32,879 nt of DNA from Actinomycetes bacterium. GTDB lineage: Bacteria > Actinomycetota > Acidimicrobiia > Acidimicrobiales > Ilumatobacteraceae. Under the pieces are notes generated by a model that made no database searches, was not told where the DNA came from, and was given only the letters and a program-made list of their open reading frames with translations. Both the position numbers and the translations under genes were made by a program. Location: contig JANXUX010000099.1 of assembly GCA_025351965.1 (NCBI GenBank), forward strand, positions 1-32,879. Reading direction: 5' to 3'. Numbering within the stretch: position 1 is the stretch's first letter; each line of letters begins with the position of its first letter. Positions 1-7,485 of this stretch are shown in pieces.

Positions 1-792
1 TGCTGACCAGCTGCTGCGGGTAGCAAGTACCCGTACTCGCCGCACGAGGACGGCCGCCCGATCTGGGAGCCCGAGGCCGCGTGGCCCGACCCGTGGGTGC
101 TGATCGGCGCGATGAGCAGCGTCACGACGCAACTCCACTTCACGACCAACGTCTACATCGCCGGCCACCGACCGATCCTGCAGGTCGCCAAAGAGGTCGC
201 CACCGCCGCGGTGCTGACCGAGGGGCGCGTCGCGCTCGGCGTCGGTGCCGGTTGGATGAAGGAGGAGTTCGATCTCCAGGGCCAGGACTACACCAACCGT
301 GGCAAGCGTCTGAACGAGATGATCCCGGCGCTGCGCGAGCTGTGGAAGGGCGGCTGGGTCCAGTGGCAGGGCGAGTACTACGACATCCCCACGATGACTC
401 TCGAGCCGCATCCGCCGCAGCCGGTGCCGATCTACACCGGCGGGCACACTGACGCCGCGCTCAAGCGGGCGGCGAAGTACGCCGACGGCTGGATCGGCAA
501 CGCCTATCCGTGGGCGGAGGCCGAGAGCCACATCAACCGGCTCAAGGAGTTCCTTCGCCAGGAGGACCGTGACCTGTCGACGTTCGAGATCATCTGCGGC
601 CTGTACGAGATGCCGTCGGTCGAGACCTACAAGCGTGCCGGAGCCGAGCTCGGCATCACCGGGATGATGTGCATGCCATGGGCGATGGGCAACGTGAACA
701 AGGGCGACCGCCGCAACCTGAACGACGTCGCAGCGGCCTACCAGAGCTACATTGACAAATTCGCGGAGGAGATCGTCCTCCCGTTGCAGTAG
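1..792 (+). CDS. Luciferase-like monooxygenase family (LLM) flavin/F420-dependent oxidoreductase, 5' partial
   Basis: This is the C-terminal part of an LLM-class oxidoreductase (bacterial luciferase fold), an enzyme type that uses F420 or FMN to oxidise or reduce small organic substrates in the cytoplasm. The family blocks SKYPYSP, PWPDPWV-like, TNVYI, GVGAGWMKEEF and PVPIYTGGHTDAALKRAA are readable in frame from about position 22 to the stop at 790-792. The normal N-terminal strand (about 40 residues) is missing. In this frame a TGA lies at 4-6, but the GAC-CAG-CTG-CTG reading at 5-16 in the next frame resembles the usual family sequence just before SKYPYSP. A one-base deletion near 17-22 is therefore likely, either an assembly error at the edge or a real frameshift. 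The first in-frame start codon (GTG 97) would remove conserved sequence and is probably not the true start. The hydrolase at 803 follows after 10 bp, so the two are probably co-transcribed. Confidence 0.85.
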
Positions 793-802
793 GGGGTACC
801 CG

Positions 803-1969
803 ATGTCGGGGGACATCAACATCGGCGGGACGGTCGACGACCGGTTCATCGCCGTGCGCGAGCAGTTCGAACGCAATTTCGCCTCGGGTGACGACGTCGG
901 CGCGTCCGTCGCCGTCATCTACGACGGTGAGCTGGTCGTCGACCTCTGGGGCGGCACGGTCACCGGAGACGACGGCGCCATCAAGCCGTGGGAACGCGAC
1001 ACGCTGATCAACGTGTGGAGCACGACCAAGACGATGGCGGCGCTGAGCGCGCTCGTCCTCGCTGATCGCGGCGACCTCGACGTCGATGCGCCGGTCGCCA
1101 CCTACTGGCCAGAGTTCGCCGCCAACGGCAAGGCCGACGTCCCGGTGCGCAACCTGCTCAGTCACTCCGCCGGCCTGTCCGGCTGGCAGGAGCCGATGGC
1201 CACCGACGACCTGTACGACTGGGAGAAGTGCACGACGCTGCTCGCCGCCCAGGCACCGTGGTGGGAGCCCGGCACCCAGAGCGGCTACCACGCCATCACC
1301 CAGGGCTACCTCGTCGGCGAAGTCGTACGTCGCGTCAGCGGCGCCACCGTCGGCGAGTTCTTCGCCTCCGAGATCGCCGGCCCGCTCGGCGCCGACTTCT
1401 TCATCGGCACTCCGGCATCCGAGGACCACCGCGTCGCCCACGTCATCCCGCCGTCGGTCGGGCTCGCCGGAGCCGATCCGTTGCCGCACGATTCGCTCGT
1501 GTACCGCACGTTCTCCAACCCACCGATGGACGCCGCCGCTTCGCAGACGATTCCGTGGCGTCGGGCGGAGATCCCCGCCGCCGGCGGGCACGGCAACGCC
1601 CGGTCGGTTGCGGCCGCGCAGGCGGTCGTCAGTCACGGGGGCGAGGTCAACGGCGTACGCGTGCTGTCCGAGGCCGGCGTCGAGCGCATCTTCCGTGAGC
1701 AGAGCTACGGCCAGGACCTGATCCTGCCGGCCACGTTCAAGCTCGGCATCGGCTACGGGTTGACCTGTCCCGAGGTGCCCATCGGCCCCAACCCGCGCAC
1801 GTGCTTCTGGGGTGGCTGGGGTGGCTCGCTCTGCGTCAACGACGTCGACGCACGGATGACGTTCGCCTACGTGATGAACCGGATGGGCGAGGGCACCACC
1901 GGCGATGTTCGCGGCGGCAGCCTGCTCTACGGCGCCCACGCCGCCGTCGCCGCCATCCGCGGTGCGTGA
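803..1969 (+). CDS. Class C beta-lactamase-fold serine hydrolase (EstB-like esterase)
   Basis: A 388-residue cytoplasmic protein of the beta-lactamase/transpeptidase-like family. These proteins usually act as esterases or amidases on small molecules rather than on beta-lactams. The catalytic SxxK motif is STTK at residues 73-76, and the tyrosine motif lies in GYHAITQGYL (Tyr162). The third motif appears as the FWGGWGGSL stretch near the C-terminus, in place of KTG. I see no signal peptide, which argues against cell-wall work. The ATG at 803 is chosen because it follows the upstream stop by 10 bp and gives the usual family N-terminus; an upstream ATG-frame extension overlaps the oxidoreductase and looks non-coding. 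Pairing with an LLM oxidoreductase suggests hydrolysis of an ester or lactone made by Baeyer-Villiger-type oxidation. That is inference only. Confidence 0.88.
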   Translation: MSGDINIGGTVDDRFIAVREQFERNFASGDDVGASVAVIYDGELVVDLWGGTVTGDDGAIKPWERDTLINVWSTTKTMAALSALVLADRGDLDVDAPVATYWPEFAANGKADVPVRNLLSHSAGLSGWQEPMATDDLYDWEKCTTLLAAQAPWWEPGTQSGYHAITQGYLVGEVVRRVSGATVGEFFASEIAGPLGADFFIGTPASEDHRVAHVIPPSVGLAGADPLPHDSLVYRTFSNPPMDAAASQTIPWRRAEIPAAGGHGNARSVAAAQAVVSHGGEVNGVRVLSEAGVERIFREQSYGQDLILPATFKLGIGYGLTCPEVPIGPNPRTCFWGGWGGSLCVNDVDARMTFAYVMNRMGEGTTGDVRGGSLLYGAHAAVAAIRGA

Positions 1970-2077
1970 CGCTGCTGGCCACGCCTCACCGGGCTCACGT
2001 CGCCACGTCGGCGACCCCAGCCTCCCAGTGAGGTGTTCGGCCGAGCACCGACTTCCGTCGGCGCCAGCGCGTCGGCG

Positions 2078-2719
2078 TCAGCGGAGCGGCGGGCCGACCA
2101 TCCAGCCGACGAGGGCGTAGCGGACACCGCCGGTGAGTGGTGTCACCCGGTGGCCGAGTGTCGACGGGAACACCACGACCGAGCCCCGCTCGCGTAGTTC
2201 TGGCTGGGTGAGCAACTGACCGACACCGTTGAGGAACTCGAGGTCACCGCCCTCGTAGTCGGCGGGGTCGGAGAGGTTGATGGTGACGCTGAGCTTGCGC
2301 TCGAGCCCCGCACCGAGCCCCGGGTACTCGATCTGGTCGTAGGTCAGCACATCCACGTGCCAGTCGAAGTGCCCGGCCTCGTCGTAGCGCAGGATGCTCA
2401 GCGTGCCGAGGCCGGCGAGGTCGTACTTCCAGAGCAAGTTGGCCTGGTGGGCGAAGTGGGTCACGAGCGCGCCGGTCCAGTGCCCCGGCTCGACGAACAT
2501 GTTTTTCGCCCTGCGCGTCCGGTCATCGACCAGCGACTGACCCTTGGACGTCTGGATGACGGCGTCGTAGAAGGTGTTCTCGTCGAACGTGTCGATCACG
2601 GCCTGGCACACCGGCGCCGGGAACACGCCCTTCCACAGCCGGTAGTGGGTGCTGCGCGGCGACGCCGGCCGGGCAGTGGGCGCCGGCAGCTCGTTCGGCG
2701 GTGCGGTGTCGTCGGTCAT
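2078..2719 (-). CDS. 2-oxoglutarate/Fe(II)-dependent oxygenase, PKHD / prolyl-4-hydroxylase (P4Hc) type
   Basis: A protein of 213 residues from ATG 2719 (an in-frame GTG lies at 2725). Fe(II) ligands are visible as His and Asp in HFDWHVDVL (about residues 121 and 123) and the distal His in STLGHRVTPL (about 190). The 2-oxoglutarate-binding Arg is in GGVRYALVGWM (about 200). The EGGDLEF segment is also typical. The family hydroxylates C-H bonds in peptides or small molecules, using O2 and 2-oxoglutarate and releasing succinate and CO2. It lies directly downstream, on the same strand, of the collagen-like gene (stop at 2825, about 105 bp away). That makes prolyl or lysyl hydroxylation of the collagen-like protein an attractive but untested idea. 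PKHD proteins are widespread and their substrates are mostly unknown, so the neighbour may be incidental. Confidence 0.88.
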   Translation of the reverse strand: MTDDTAPPNELPAPTARPASPRSTHYRLWKGVFPAPVCQAVIDTFDENTFYDAVIQTSKGQSLVDDRTRRAKNMFVEPGHWTGALVTHFAHQANLLWKYDLAGLGTLSILRYDEAGHFDWHVDVLTYDQIEYPGLGAGLERKLSVTINLSDPADYEGGDLEFLNGVGQLLTQPELRERGSVVVFPSTLGHRVTPLTGGVRYALVGWMVGPPLR

Positions 2720-2760
2720 CGCCACGAGATTGTCAGAACGGGCGGAGCCGCGAACGACTT

Positions 2761-2801
2761 TCGGTGCACCTGGCGCGGACGTTTGTCGCTGAATGCACCG
2801 A
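2761..2801 (-). terminator. Weak inverted repeat between the collagen-like gene and the oxygenase
   Basis: The arms TCGGTGCA (2761-2768) and TGCACCGA (2794-2801) are perfectly complementary over 8 bp with a 25-nt loop. No T-run follows on the minus strand. It could partly terminate transcription from the collagen-like gene before the oxygenase, or be chance. Confidence 0.25.
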
Positions 2802-2824
2802 GAGCTCGATGACGTCCGTCGTGG

Positions 2825-3970
2825 TCAGGACTGGCGAGCGGTGTGGCGCCGCGATGCCCGACGGAGCCCGAATCCGAGCAGGCTCACCCCGGCGGCGGTC
2901 ACCAACAGCGACTGCGAATCACTGCCCGTGACCGGCAGCACGGTGTTGGCCGGCGCGGTCGGCCCAGCGGCCGCCACCACGACGACGGCCGGCTCGACCG
3001 GCGGTGCCTCGGACGCCACGACAGGCGCCGGGACACAGGTTCCGGGCAACGAAACCTGCGGAACGACGATGGCGGAATGCACCGAACGCGACGGCCCCCC
3101 AAGGTTCGGCGGTGGGGGCTTGGGCGGGCCGTCCCCTTGATCACCCGTTGGGCCATTGTCGCCAGGCGCACCAGGTGCACCCTTCGGCCCGGCTGGGCCC
3201 GTGTCCCCGATCGGGCCTGTCGATCCGGTGGCGCCGGTTGGGCCGGTGGCACCGGTAGGGCCAGCCGCGCCGGTGATGCCGGTCGGACCGGTGGCGCCAA
3301 CCACCGTCACCACGCACTGCGCGGGAAAGCCTGAGCAGTCGAGCGGCGTTGCTGCGGGGTGGACCGAGCGCGACGGTCCAAAGTCCTCACCGAACAAATA
3401 CGGATCGCCTGGCTCACCTTGAGGCCCCGGCCCGCCCACGTCGCCCTTTGGGCCGGCGGGTCCGGCCGGGCCGGGTGCGCCAGTTGGCCCTGCTGATCCA
3501 GTCGCTCCGGCGGGTCCTGTCGCTCCAGCCGGTCCGGTGGCGCCCTTCGGTCCGGCCGGGCCGGGCGACACCGTGACGCACACCGTCGGGATTGACCCGC
3601 AATCGATCGGGTCGACGGCGGGGTGCACGGATCGCGCCGGTCCGTCGGACCCTTGTGGCGCTTTCTCAGGGACCCAGCTCTCGCCTTGCGAGCCCTTCGG
3701 TCCGATCGGACCCTGGTCGCCAGAGACCCCGGGAGCGCCTGGCGTCCCGGTGGGCCCCTTGGCGCCGGTCGGTCCGGTTGCACCCGCAGGTCCGGTTGCT
3801 CCGGGCGCGCCGGCGTCACCGGTGGCGCCGATCGGGCCGGCCGCGCCGGTGGGCGCAACGCACTGAACCGGATCTGCGGCCTTGACCACTCCGCCGGCCA
3901 TCGGCACTGCGACGCTTAAGGCAACGGCGCTCGCGCCGGCTGCCAGGTAACCCATCCCACGAAACTTCAT
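2825..3970 (-). CDS. Secreted, sortase-anchored collagen-like protein (three Gly-X-Y blocks, LPVTG)
   Basis: A 381-residue predicted surface protein. Residues 1-31 form a signal peptide (MKFRGMGYLAAGASAVALSV, continuing to ...VVKAADP). Three uninterrupted Gly-X-Y blocks follow at about residues 42-98, 137-190 and 225-278, each 18-19 triplets. Each block ends in a short non-collagenous linker containing RSVH. The C-terminus carries a sorting signal: LPVTG at 345-349, a hydrophobic segment, then RRASRRH. Pro is mostly in the X position (GPA, GPT, GPK), with Thr, Ala or Lys often in Y. About nine triplets carry Y-position Pro (for example GAP, GTP, GEP). Start ATG 3970 is preferred over an upstream in-frame ATG (4024) because it begins the signal peptide and has an AAGGGA ribosome-binding site about 9 nt upstream. 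The Cys residues (37, 124, 131, 212, 219, 312) all lie in the linkers and could cross-link trimers. Function is probably fibrous or adhesive surface structure. Confidence 0.92.
   Translation of the reverse strand: MKFRGMGYLAAGASAVALSVAVPMAGGVVKAADPVQCVAPTGAAGPIGATGDAGAPGATGPAGATGPTGAKGPTGTPGAPGVSGDQGPIGPKGSQGESWVPEKAPQGSDGPARSVHPAVDPIDCGSIPTVCVTVSPGPAGPKGATGPAGATGPAGATGSAGPTGAPGPAGPAGPKGDVGGPGPQGEPGDPYLFGEDFGPSRSVHPAATPLDCSGFPAQCVVTVVGATGPTGITGAAGPTGATGPTGATGSTGPIGDTGPAGPKGAPGAPGDNGPTGDQGDGPPKPPPPNLGGPSRSVHSAIVVPQVSLPGTCVPAPVVASEAPPVEPAVVVVAAAGPTAPANTVLPVTGSDSQSLLVTAAGVSLLGFGLRRASRRHTARQS
3032..3643 (-). repeat. Three copies of an RSVH-Cys linker module inside the collagen-like protein
   Basis: The module appears at residues 110-132 (nt 3575-3643), 198-220 (3311-3379) and 292-313 (3032-3097). 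The pattern is GP-(A/S)-RSVH-(P/S)-A, about 7 residues, Cys, about 6 residues, Cys-Val, then a new Gly-X-Y block. Copies 1 and 2 keep both Cys. Copy 3 has lost the first Cys, lies after the last block and leads into the stalk. The N-terminal VQCVAP just before block 1 resembles the module's end, so the protein looks built by duplicating a 'CV + collagen block + RSVH' unit. Confidence 0.85.
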
Positions 3971-4119
3971 CTGTCCATCCCTTGCTCGTCCCGGTCGCAC
4001 CATACGCGTCCACCTCGAGGTCACGCCAGCGCAAAGTGGTCACCTTGCCGAAGTCTTGAGGTCTCTTGAGGAGGCAGTTGACGATGTCTGAACACCGGGA
4101 GTTCGGGCTGAAAAACCAG

Positions 4120-4164
4120 ACTGGGAGGCTGGCGGCGTAAACGTCACGTCGCCAGCCTCCCAGT
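4120..4164 (-). terminator. Intrinsic terminator after the aldehyde dehydrogenase gene
   Basis: Perfect 15-bp arms, ACTGGGAGGCTGGCG (4120-4134) and its complement (4150-4164), enclose a 15-nt loop. On the minus strand the hairpin is followed after three bases by a run of five T residues (CTGGTTTTTC). It starts 30 bp past the dehydrogenase stop, so it fits a Rho-independent terminator that insulates the collagen-like gene downstream. Confidence 0.8.
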
Positions 4165-4193
4165 GGGCGAATCGGTCGGGACGACCGCCGGCG

Positions 4194-5654
4194 TCAGCCG
4201 GGCCAGACGATGGTCTGCATCTCCGTGTAGGCGAGCATGCCGAAGTCGCCACCGTCGCGGCCGACGCCGCTCATCTTGAAGCCGCCGAACGGCGTGTCGT
4301 GGTTGCGCTGGGCGGTGTTGATGCCCACGTTGCCACTGCGCAGCTGCTTGGCCGTGCGGTAGGCGCGGTCGATGTCGGCGGAGAACACGTAGTCGTAGAG
4401 ACCGAACTCTGTGCTGTTCGAGATCGCGATGCCTTCGTCGTCGTCCTCGAACGGCACGACGACCACGACGGGTCCGAAGATCTCCTCCTGGACGGCCTTC
4501 ATCCCCTGCTTGCAGTCGGCGATGAGCGTCGGCCCAACGTAGAAGCCGGTGTCGAGCCCTGCGGGATTGCGACCGTCGACGACGATCGTGCCGCCTTCGT
4601 CGGCGCCGGACTGGATGTAGCTCTCGATCCGGCCCTTCTGGGCGGCCGAGATGACGGGCCCGACGAGGGTGTCCATCGAGGTCGGATCGCCGACCTTCAG
4701 GTTCGGCGCGTAGGCCGCCAGCTTCGAGACGAGTTCGTCGTAGCGACTCGTGTGCACGATGGCGCGGGTCGGGGCGGTGCAGATCTGGCCGGAGTGGAAG
4801 GACCACACGCTGGCAATCGCGCCGACGGCGGTGTCGAGGTTGGCGTCGTCGAGGACCAGGCCGGCACCCTTGCCGCCGAGCTCGAGCAGCAGGCGCTTCA
4901 TCGTCTTGCCGCCGGCTTCGAAGATGCGCTCGCCGACGCCGGTGGAGCCGGTGAAGCTGACCATGTCGACATCGCGGGTCTCGGTCAGGGCGACCGATGG
5001 TCCGGGGGCCGACGACGTGATGACGTTGATCACCCCGGCCGGGAAGCCGACCTCGTGCATGATCTCGGCCAGCTCGATGACCGCAAGCGGGTCCTGCGGG
5101 GCAGGCTTCATCACGACGGTGCAACCGACGGCGAGGGCGGGGGCGATCTTGCCGGCGATGTTCACGAGCGGGAAGTTGTAGGGCGAGATACAGGCCACGA
5201 CACCGACCGGCTGGCGGTTGACGACGGCGCCGATGAGGCCACCGGCCGCGAGGGGAGTGGCACCGATCTGCGACGGTGCCAGCGGGATGTTGAGGTCCTT
5301 CATCGCACCTCGGGCATAGCGCTGGAAGCGCTCGATCGCGACGGGCACCTGCATGCGCGAGCCGACGAGTGCCGTCGCGCCGGTCTCGCTGATGATCAGC
5401 GGGACGAGTGCGCCAGCACGTTCCTGCAGCTTCTCGGCGACGAGATTCAGGAGCCGGGCACGCTCGGAGGGAGCGGTACGCGACCAGGCGGGCAGCGCTT
5501 CCTGGGCGGCGCGGGCGGCAGCCAGGGCTTGCTCGACCGACGCCTCGGGTGCGGTGCCGATCACCTGCTCGGTGGCTGGATTGACGATGTCGAACTCGCC
5601 CTTGTCCCCGTCGACCCACTCGCCGCCGATGAGCAACCGATAGTGCTTGGCCAT
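4194..5654 (-). CDS. NAD(P)-dependent aldehyde dehydrogenase
   Basis: A full-length (486-residue) cytosolic ALDH that oxidises an aldehyde to a carboxylic acid. All key residues are present: Asn160 in SPYNFP, Lys183 in VMKPAPQ, Glu258 in LLLELGGKGAG and the nucleophile Cys292 in FHSGQICTAPTR. FTGSTGVGERI is the nucleotide-binding turn. ATG 5654 has a strong AGGGGGA site about 8 nt upstream. A -10-like hexamer TACAGT lies on the minus strand at 5708-5703, and the palindromic operator at 5723-5747 sits just upstream of it, shared with the divergent D-aminoacylase-like gene. Regulation by the same repressor is therefore likely. It probably oxidises an aldehyde made by the alcohol dehydrogenase or by ring cleavage elsewhere in the locus; the substrate is unknown. 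Confidence 0.93.
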   Translation of the reverse strand: MAKHYRLLIGGEWVDGDKGEFDIVNPATEQVIGTAPEASVEQALAAARAAQEALPAWSRTAPSERARLLNLVAEKLQERAGALVPLIISETGATALVGSRMQVPVAIERFQRYARGAMKDLNIPLAPSQIGATPLAAGGLIGAVVNRQPVGVVACISPYNFPLVNIAGKIAPALAVGCTVVMKPAPQDPLAVIELAEIMHEVGFPAGVINVITSSAPGPSVALTETRDVDMVSFTGSTGVGERIFEAGGKTMKRLLLELGGKGAGLVLDDANLDTAVGAIASVWSFHSGQICTAPTRAIVHTSRYDELVSKLAAYAPNLKVGDPTSMDTLVGPVISAAQKGRIESYIQSGADEGGTIVVDGRNPAGLDTGFYVGPTLIADCKQGMKAVQEEIFGPVVVVVPFEDDDEGIAISNSTEFGLYDYVFSADIDRAYRTAKQLRSGNVGINTAQRNHDTPFGGFKMSGVGRDGGDFGMLAYTEMQTIVWPG

Positions 5655-5722
5655 GTCGCCGTCCCCCTGTCTGCGCTGGGGCTGGTCGGCCCGCAGCTCG
5701 CCACTGTAGCGAAACGAAGTCT

Positions 5723-5747
5723 AGAATCTGACGGTCCGTCAGATTCT
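5723..5747. promoter_or_regulatory. Palindromic operator, copy A (12+1+12 bp perfect)
   Basis: The core is TCTGACGGTCCGTCAGA (5727-5743), and perfect symmetry extends outward to AGAA...TTCT. It lies between the divergent aldehyde dehydrogenase (-) and the D-aminoacylase-like gene (+) and ends 1 bp before an ATG at 5749. It is the most symmetric of five related sites in the window. The size and symmetry suit a TetR-family dimer. Confidence 0.85.
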
Positions 5748-5763
5748 CATGGGAGCTTCCAGC

Positions 5764-7485
5764 ATGCTCGATCTCATCATCACAGGTGGCCTCGTCATCG
5801 ACGGCACCGGCACCCCCGGCGTCGTCGCTGACGTGGGAATTCGCGACGGTCGCATCGTCGCGATCGGCACCATCGACGAGGAGGCGGCGGAGACGTTCGA
5901 CGCCGCCGGCCTGGTCGTTGCGCCGGGCATCGTCGACCCGCACACCCACTACGATGCGCAGCTGCTGTGGGACCCCACGGCCAGCCCGTCGAGCAACCAC
6001 GGCGTCACGACCGTCATCGGAGGCAACTGCGGTTTCACGCTGGCGCCGCTGATCCCGGGCGATGCCGACTACCTGCGCAAGATGATGGCCAAGGTCGAGG
6101 GGATGCCGCTCGCCGCGCTGGAGCACGGCACCGACTGGGGATGGGAGACGTTCGCGCAGTACCTCGACCGGATGGACGGCAACATCGCGGTCAATGCCGG
6201 GTTCCTCGTCGGCCACTGCGCGATCCGCCGCTACGTGATGGGTGGCGAAGCCGTCGGCAGTGCCGCTGACCCGCAGCAGGTCGCGGCGATGCGCGCCGAG
6301 CTGAGCCTGGCCATCGAGGCCGGTGCGCTCGGGTTCTCGTTCACGAACAGCTCGTCGCACAGCGATGGTGAGGGCGAGCCTGTCGCCAGCCGCTGGGCGA
6401 CGCCCGACGAGCTGATCGAGCTGTGTGAAGAGACCGGCCTGCACGAGGGCACCACCCTCGAGGGCATCGTCCCGGGATGCCTCGACATGTTCGCCGACGA
6501 CGAGATCGAGCTGCTCGCCAAGATGAGCGCCGCAGCCAACCGGCCGATGAACTGGAACGTCCTCACGGTCGATTCGCGGGTGCCCGAGCGGGTGCCGCGC
6601 CAGATGCTGGCCAGCCAGCGCGCCACCGAGCTCGGCGGTATGGTCGTGCCGCTGACCATGCCGGTCCAGGTGCCGATGAACATGAGCTTCAACACGTTCT
6701 GCGGTCTCTGGCTGATCCCGGGTTGGCAGGAGATCCTCGGCGTCGCCGTGCCCGAGCGCATCGAGCGACTCAAGAACGGCGATGTGCGTCTCAAGCTGCT
6801 CGAGCTCGGCCAGTCGCCCAAGGCCGGTGTCTTCCGCCGTCTCGCCGATTGGGGCGACTACGTGATCGGCACGACCTACGCGCCGGAGAACGAGCAGTAC
6901 CGCAATCGGCGCGTCGCCGACATCGCCGACGAGAAGGGCATGAGCTCGTTCGGCACATTGCTCGACATCGTGATCGCCGATGAGCTGCTCACCGTCTTGT
7001 GGCCGCAGCCGGCCGATGACGACGCCGAGTCGTGGCGGATGCGCGCCGAGCTCTGGAACGACCCCCGGGCGATGATCGGCGGCAGCGACGCCGGTGCCCA
7101 CCTCGACCGGATGTGCGGTGCGCCGTACCCGACCCGCTTCCTCGCCGACTGCATCCGCGGTCGCCGGCTGATCACGGTCGAGAAGGCCATCCAGCTGATG
7201 ACGTCACGGCCCGCTGCGCTGTTCGGTCTGGTCGATCGCGGCACGCTCACCGTCGGCTCCAACGCCGACGTGTTCGTCTTCGATCCAGCCACGGTCGACA
7301 GCGAGCCGGCCGCACTCGTCACCGACCTGCCGGGCGATTCCGCCCGGCTGACTGCTGGCTCGTTCGGTGTGAAGCGCGTCCTCGTCAACGGCGTCACCAT
7401 CATCACCGACGGCGCTGCCACCGGCGCCACGCCCGGGACGGTTCTGCGCAGCGGACGCGACACCGCTACGGTCACCGCCCGATGA
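5764..7485 (+). CDS. N-acyl-D-amino-acid deacylase (D-aminoacylase)-family amidohydrolase
   Basis: A 573-residue zinc amidohydrolase. The metal-binding HxH is at residues 60-62 in GIVDPHTHYDAQ. A GGNCGF segment follows, matching the bridging Cys region of D-aminoacylases, and the catalytic Asp is in GGSDAGAHLDRM. The C-terminal ADVFVFDP small beta domain is also typical. In-frame ATG 5749 is possible, but ATG 5764 is favoured because GGGAG lies about 8 nt upstream. The operator at 5723-5747 sits right in front. Its stop overlaps the crotonase start (ATGA), so translation is coupled. Because it is tied to a crotonase and not to amino-acid genes, it may open a cyclic amide or similar bond in the locus substrate rather than act on acyl-D-amino acids. 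That is inference. Confidence 0.88.
   Translation: MLDLIITGGLVIDGTGTPGVVADVGIRDGRIVAIGTIDEEAAETFDAAGLVVAPGIVDPHTHYDAQLLWDPTASPSSNHGVTTVIGGNCGFTLAPLIPGDADYLRKMMAKVEGMPLAALEHGTDWGWETFAQYLDRMDGNIAVNAGFLVGHCAIRRYVMGGEAVGSAADPQQVAAMRAELSLAIEAGALGFSFTNSSSHSDGEGEPVASRWATPDELIELCEETGLHEGTTLEGIVPGCLDMFADDEIELLAKMSAAANRPMNWNVLTVDSRVPERVPRQMLASQRATELGGMVVPLTMPVQVPMNMSFNTFCGLWLIPGWQEILGVAVPERIERLKNGDVRLKLLELGQSPKAGVFRRLADWGDYVIGTTYAPENEQYRNRRVADIADEKGMSSFGTLLDIVIADELLTVLWPQPADDDAESWRMRAELWNDPRAMIGGSDAGAHLDRMCGAPYPTRFLADCIRGRRLITVEKAIQLMTSRPAALFGLVDRGTLTVGSNADVFVFDPATVDSEPAALVTDLPGDSARLTAGSFGVKRVLVNGVTIITDGAATGATPGTVLRSGRDTATVTAR

Noticed and set aside
1999-2061. Small hairpins GTCGCC/GGCGAC (1999-2015) and CCGAC-TTCC-GTCGG (2048-2061) between convergent genes.
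   Set aside because: Stems of 5-6 bp with no T-run are too weak to call a terminator in GC-rich DNA.
3156-3900. Dense short DNA repeats that look like a CRISPR or minisatellite array.
   Set aside because: They are the codons of Gly-X-Y triplets in the collagen-like gene; no fixed repeat/spacer length.
2017-4165. The 14-mer CCAGCCTCCCAGTG at 2017-2030 and again in the terminator at 4152-4165.
   Set aside because: One or two such matches are expected by chance in a GC-rich window of this size, and the first copy lacks the pairing arm.
656-7101. Very long open frames antisense to the serine hydrolase (656-1939), and to the D-aminoacylase-like and aldehyde dehydrogenase genes (4144-7101, 4299-5831).
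   Set aside because: They mirror the codon bias of real genes in GC-rich DNA, are rich in Arg, Ala, Gly and Asp without motifs, and cross several gene boundaries.
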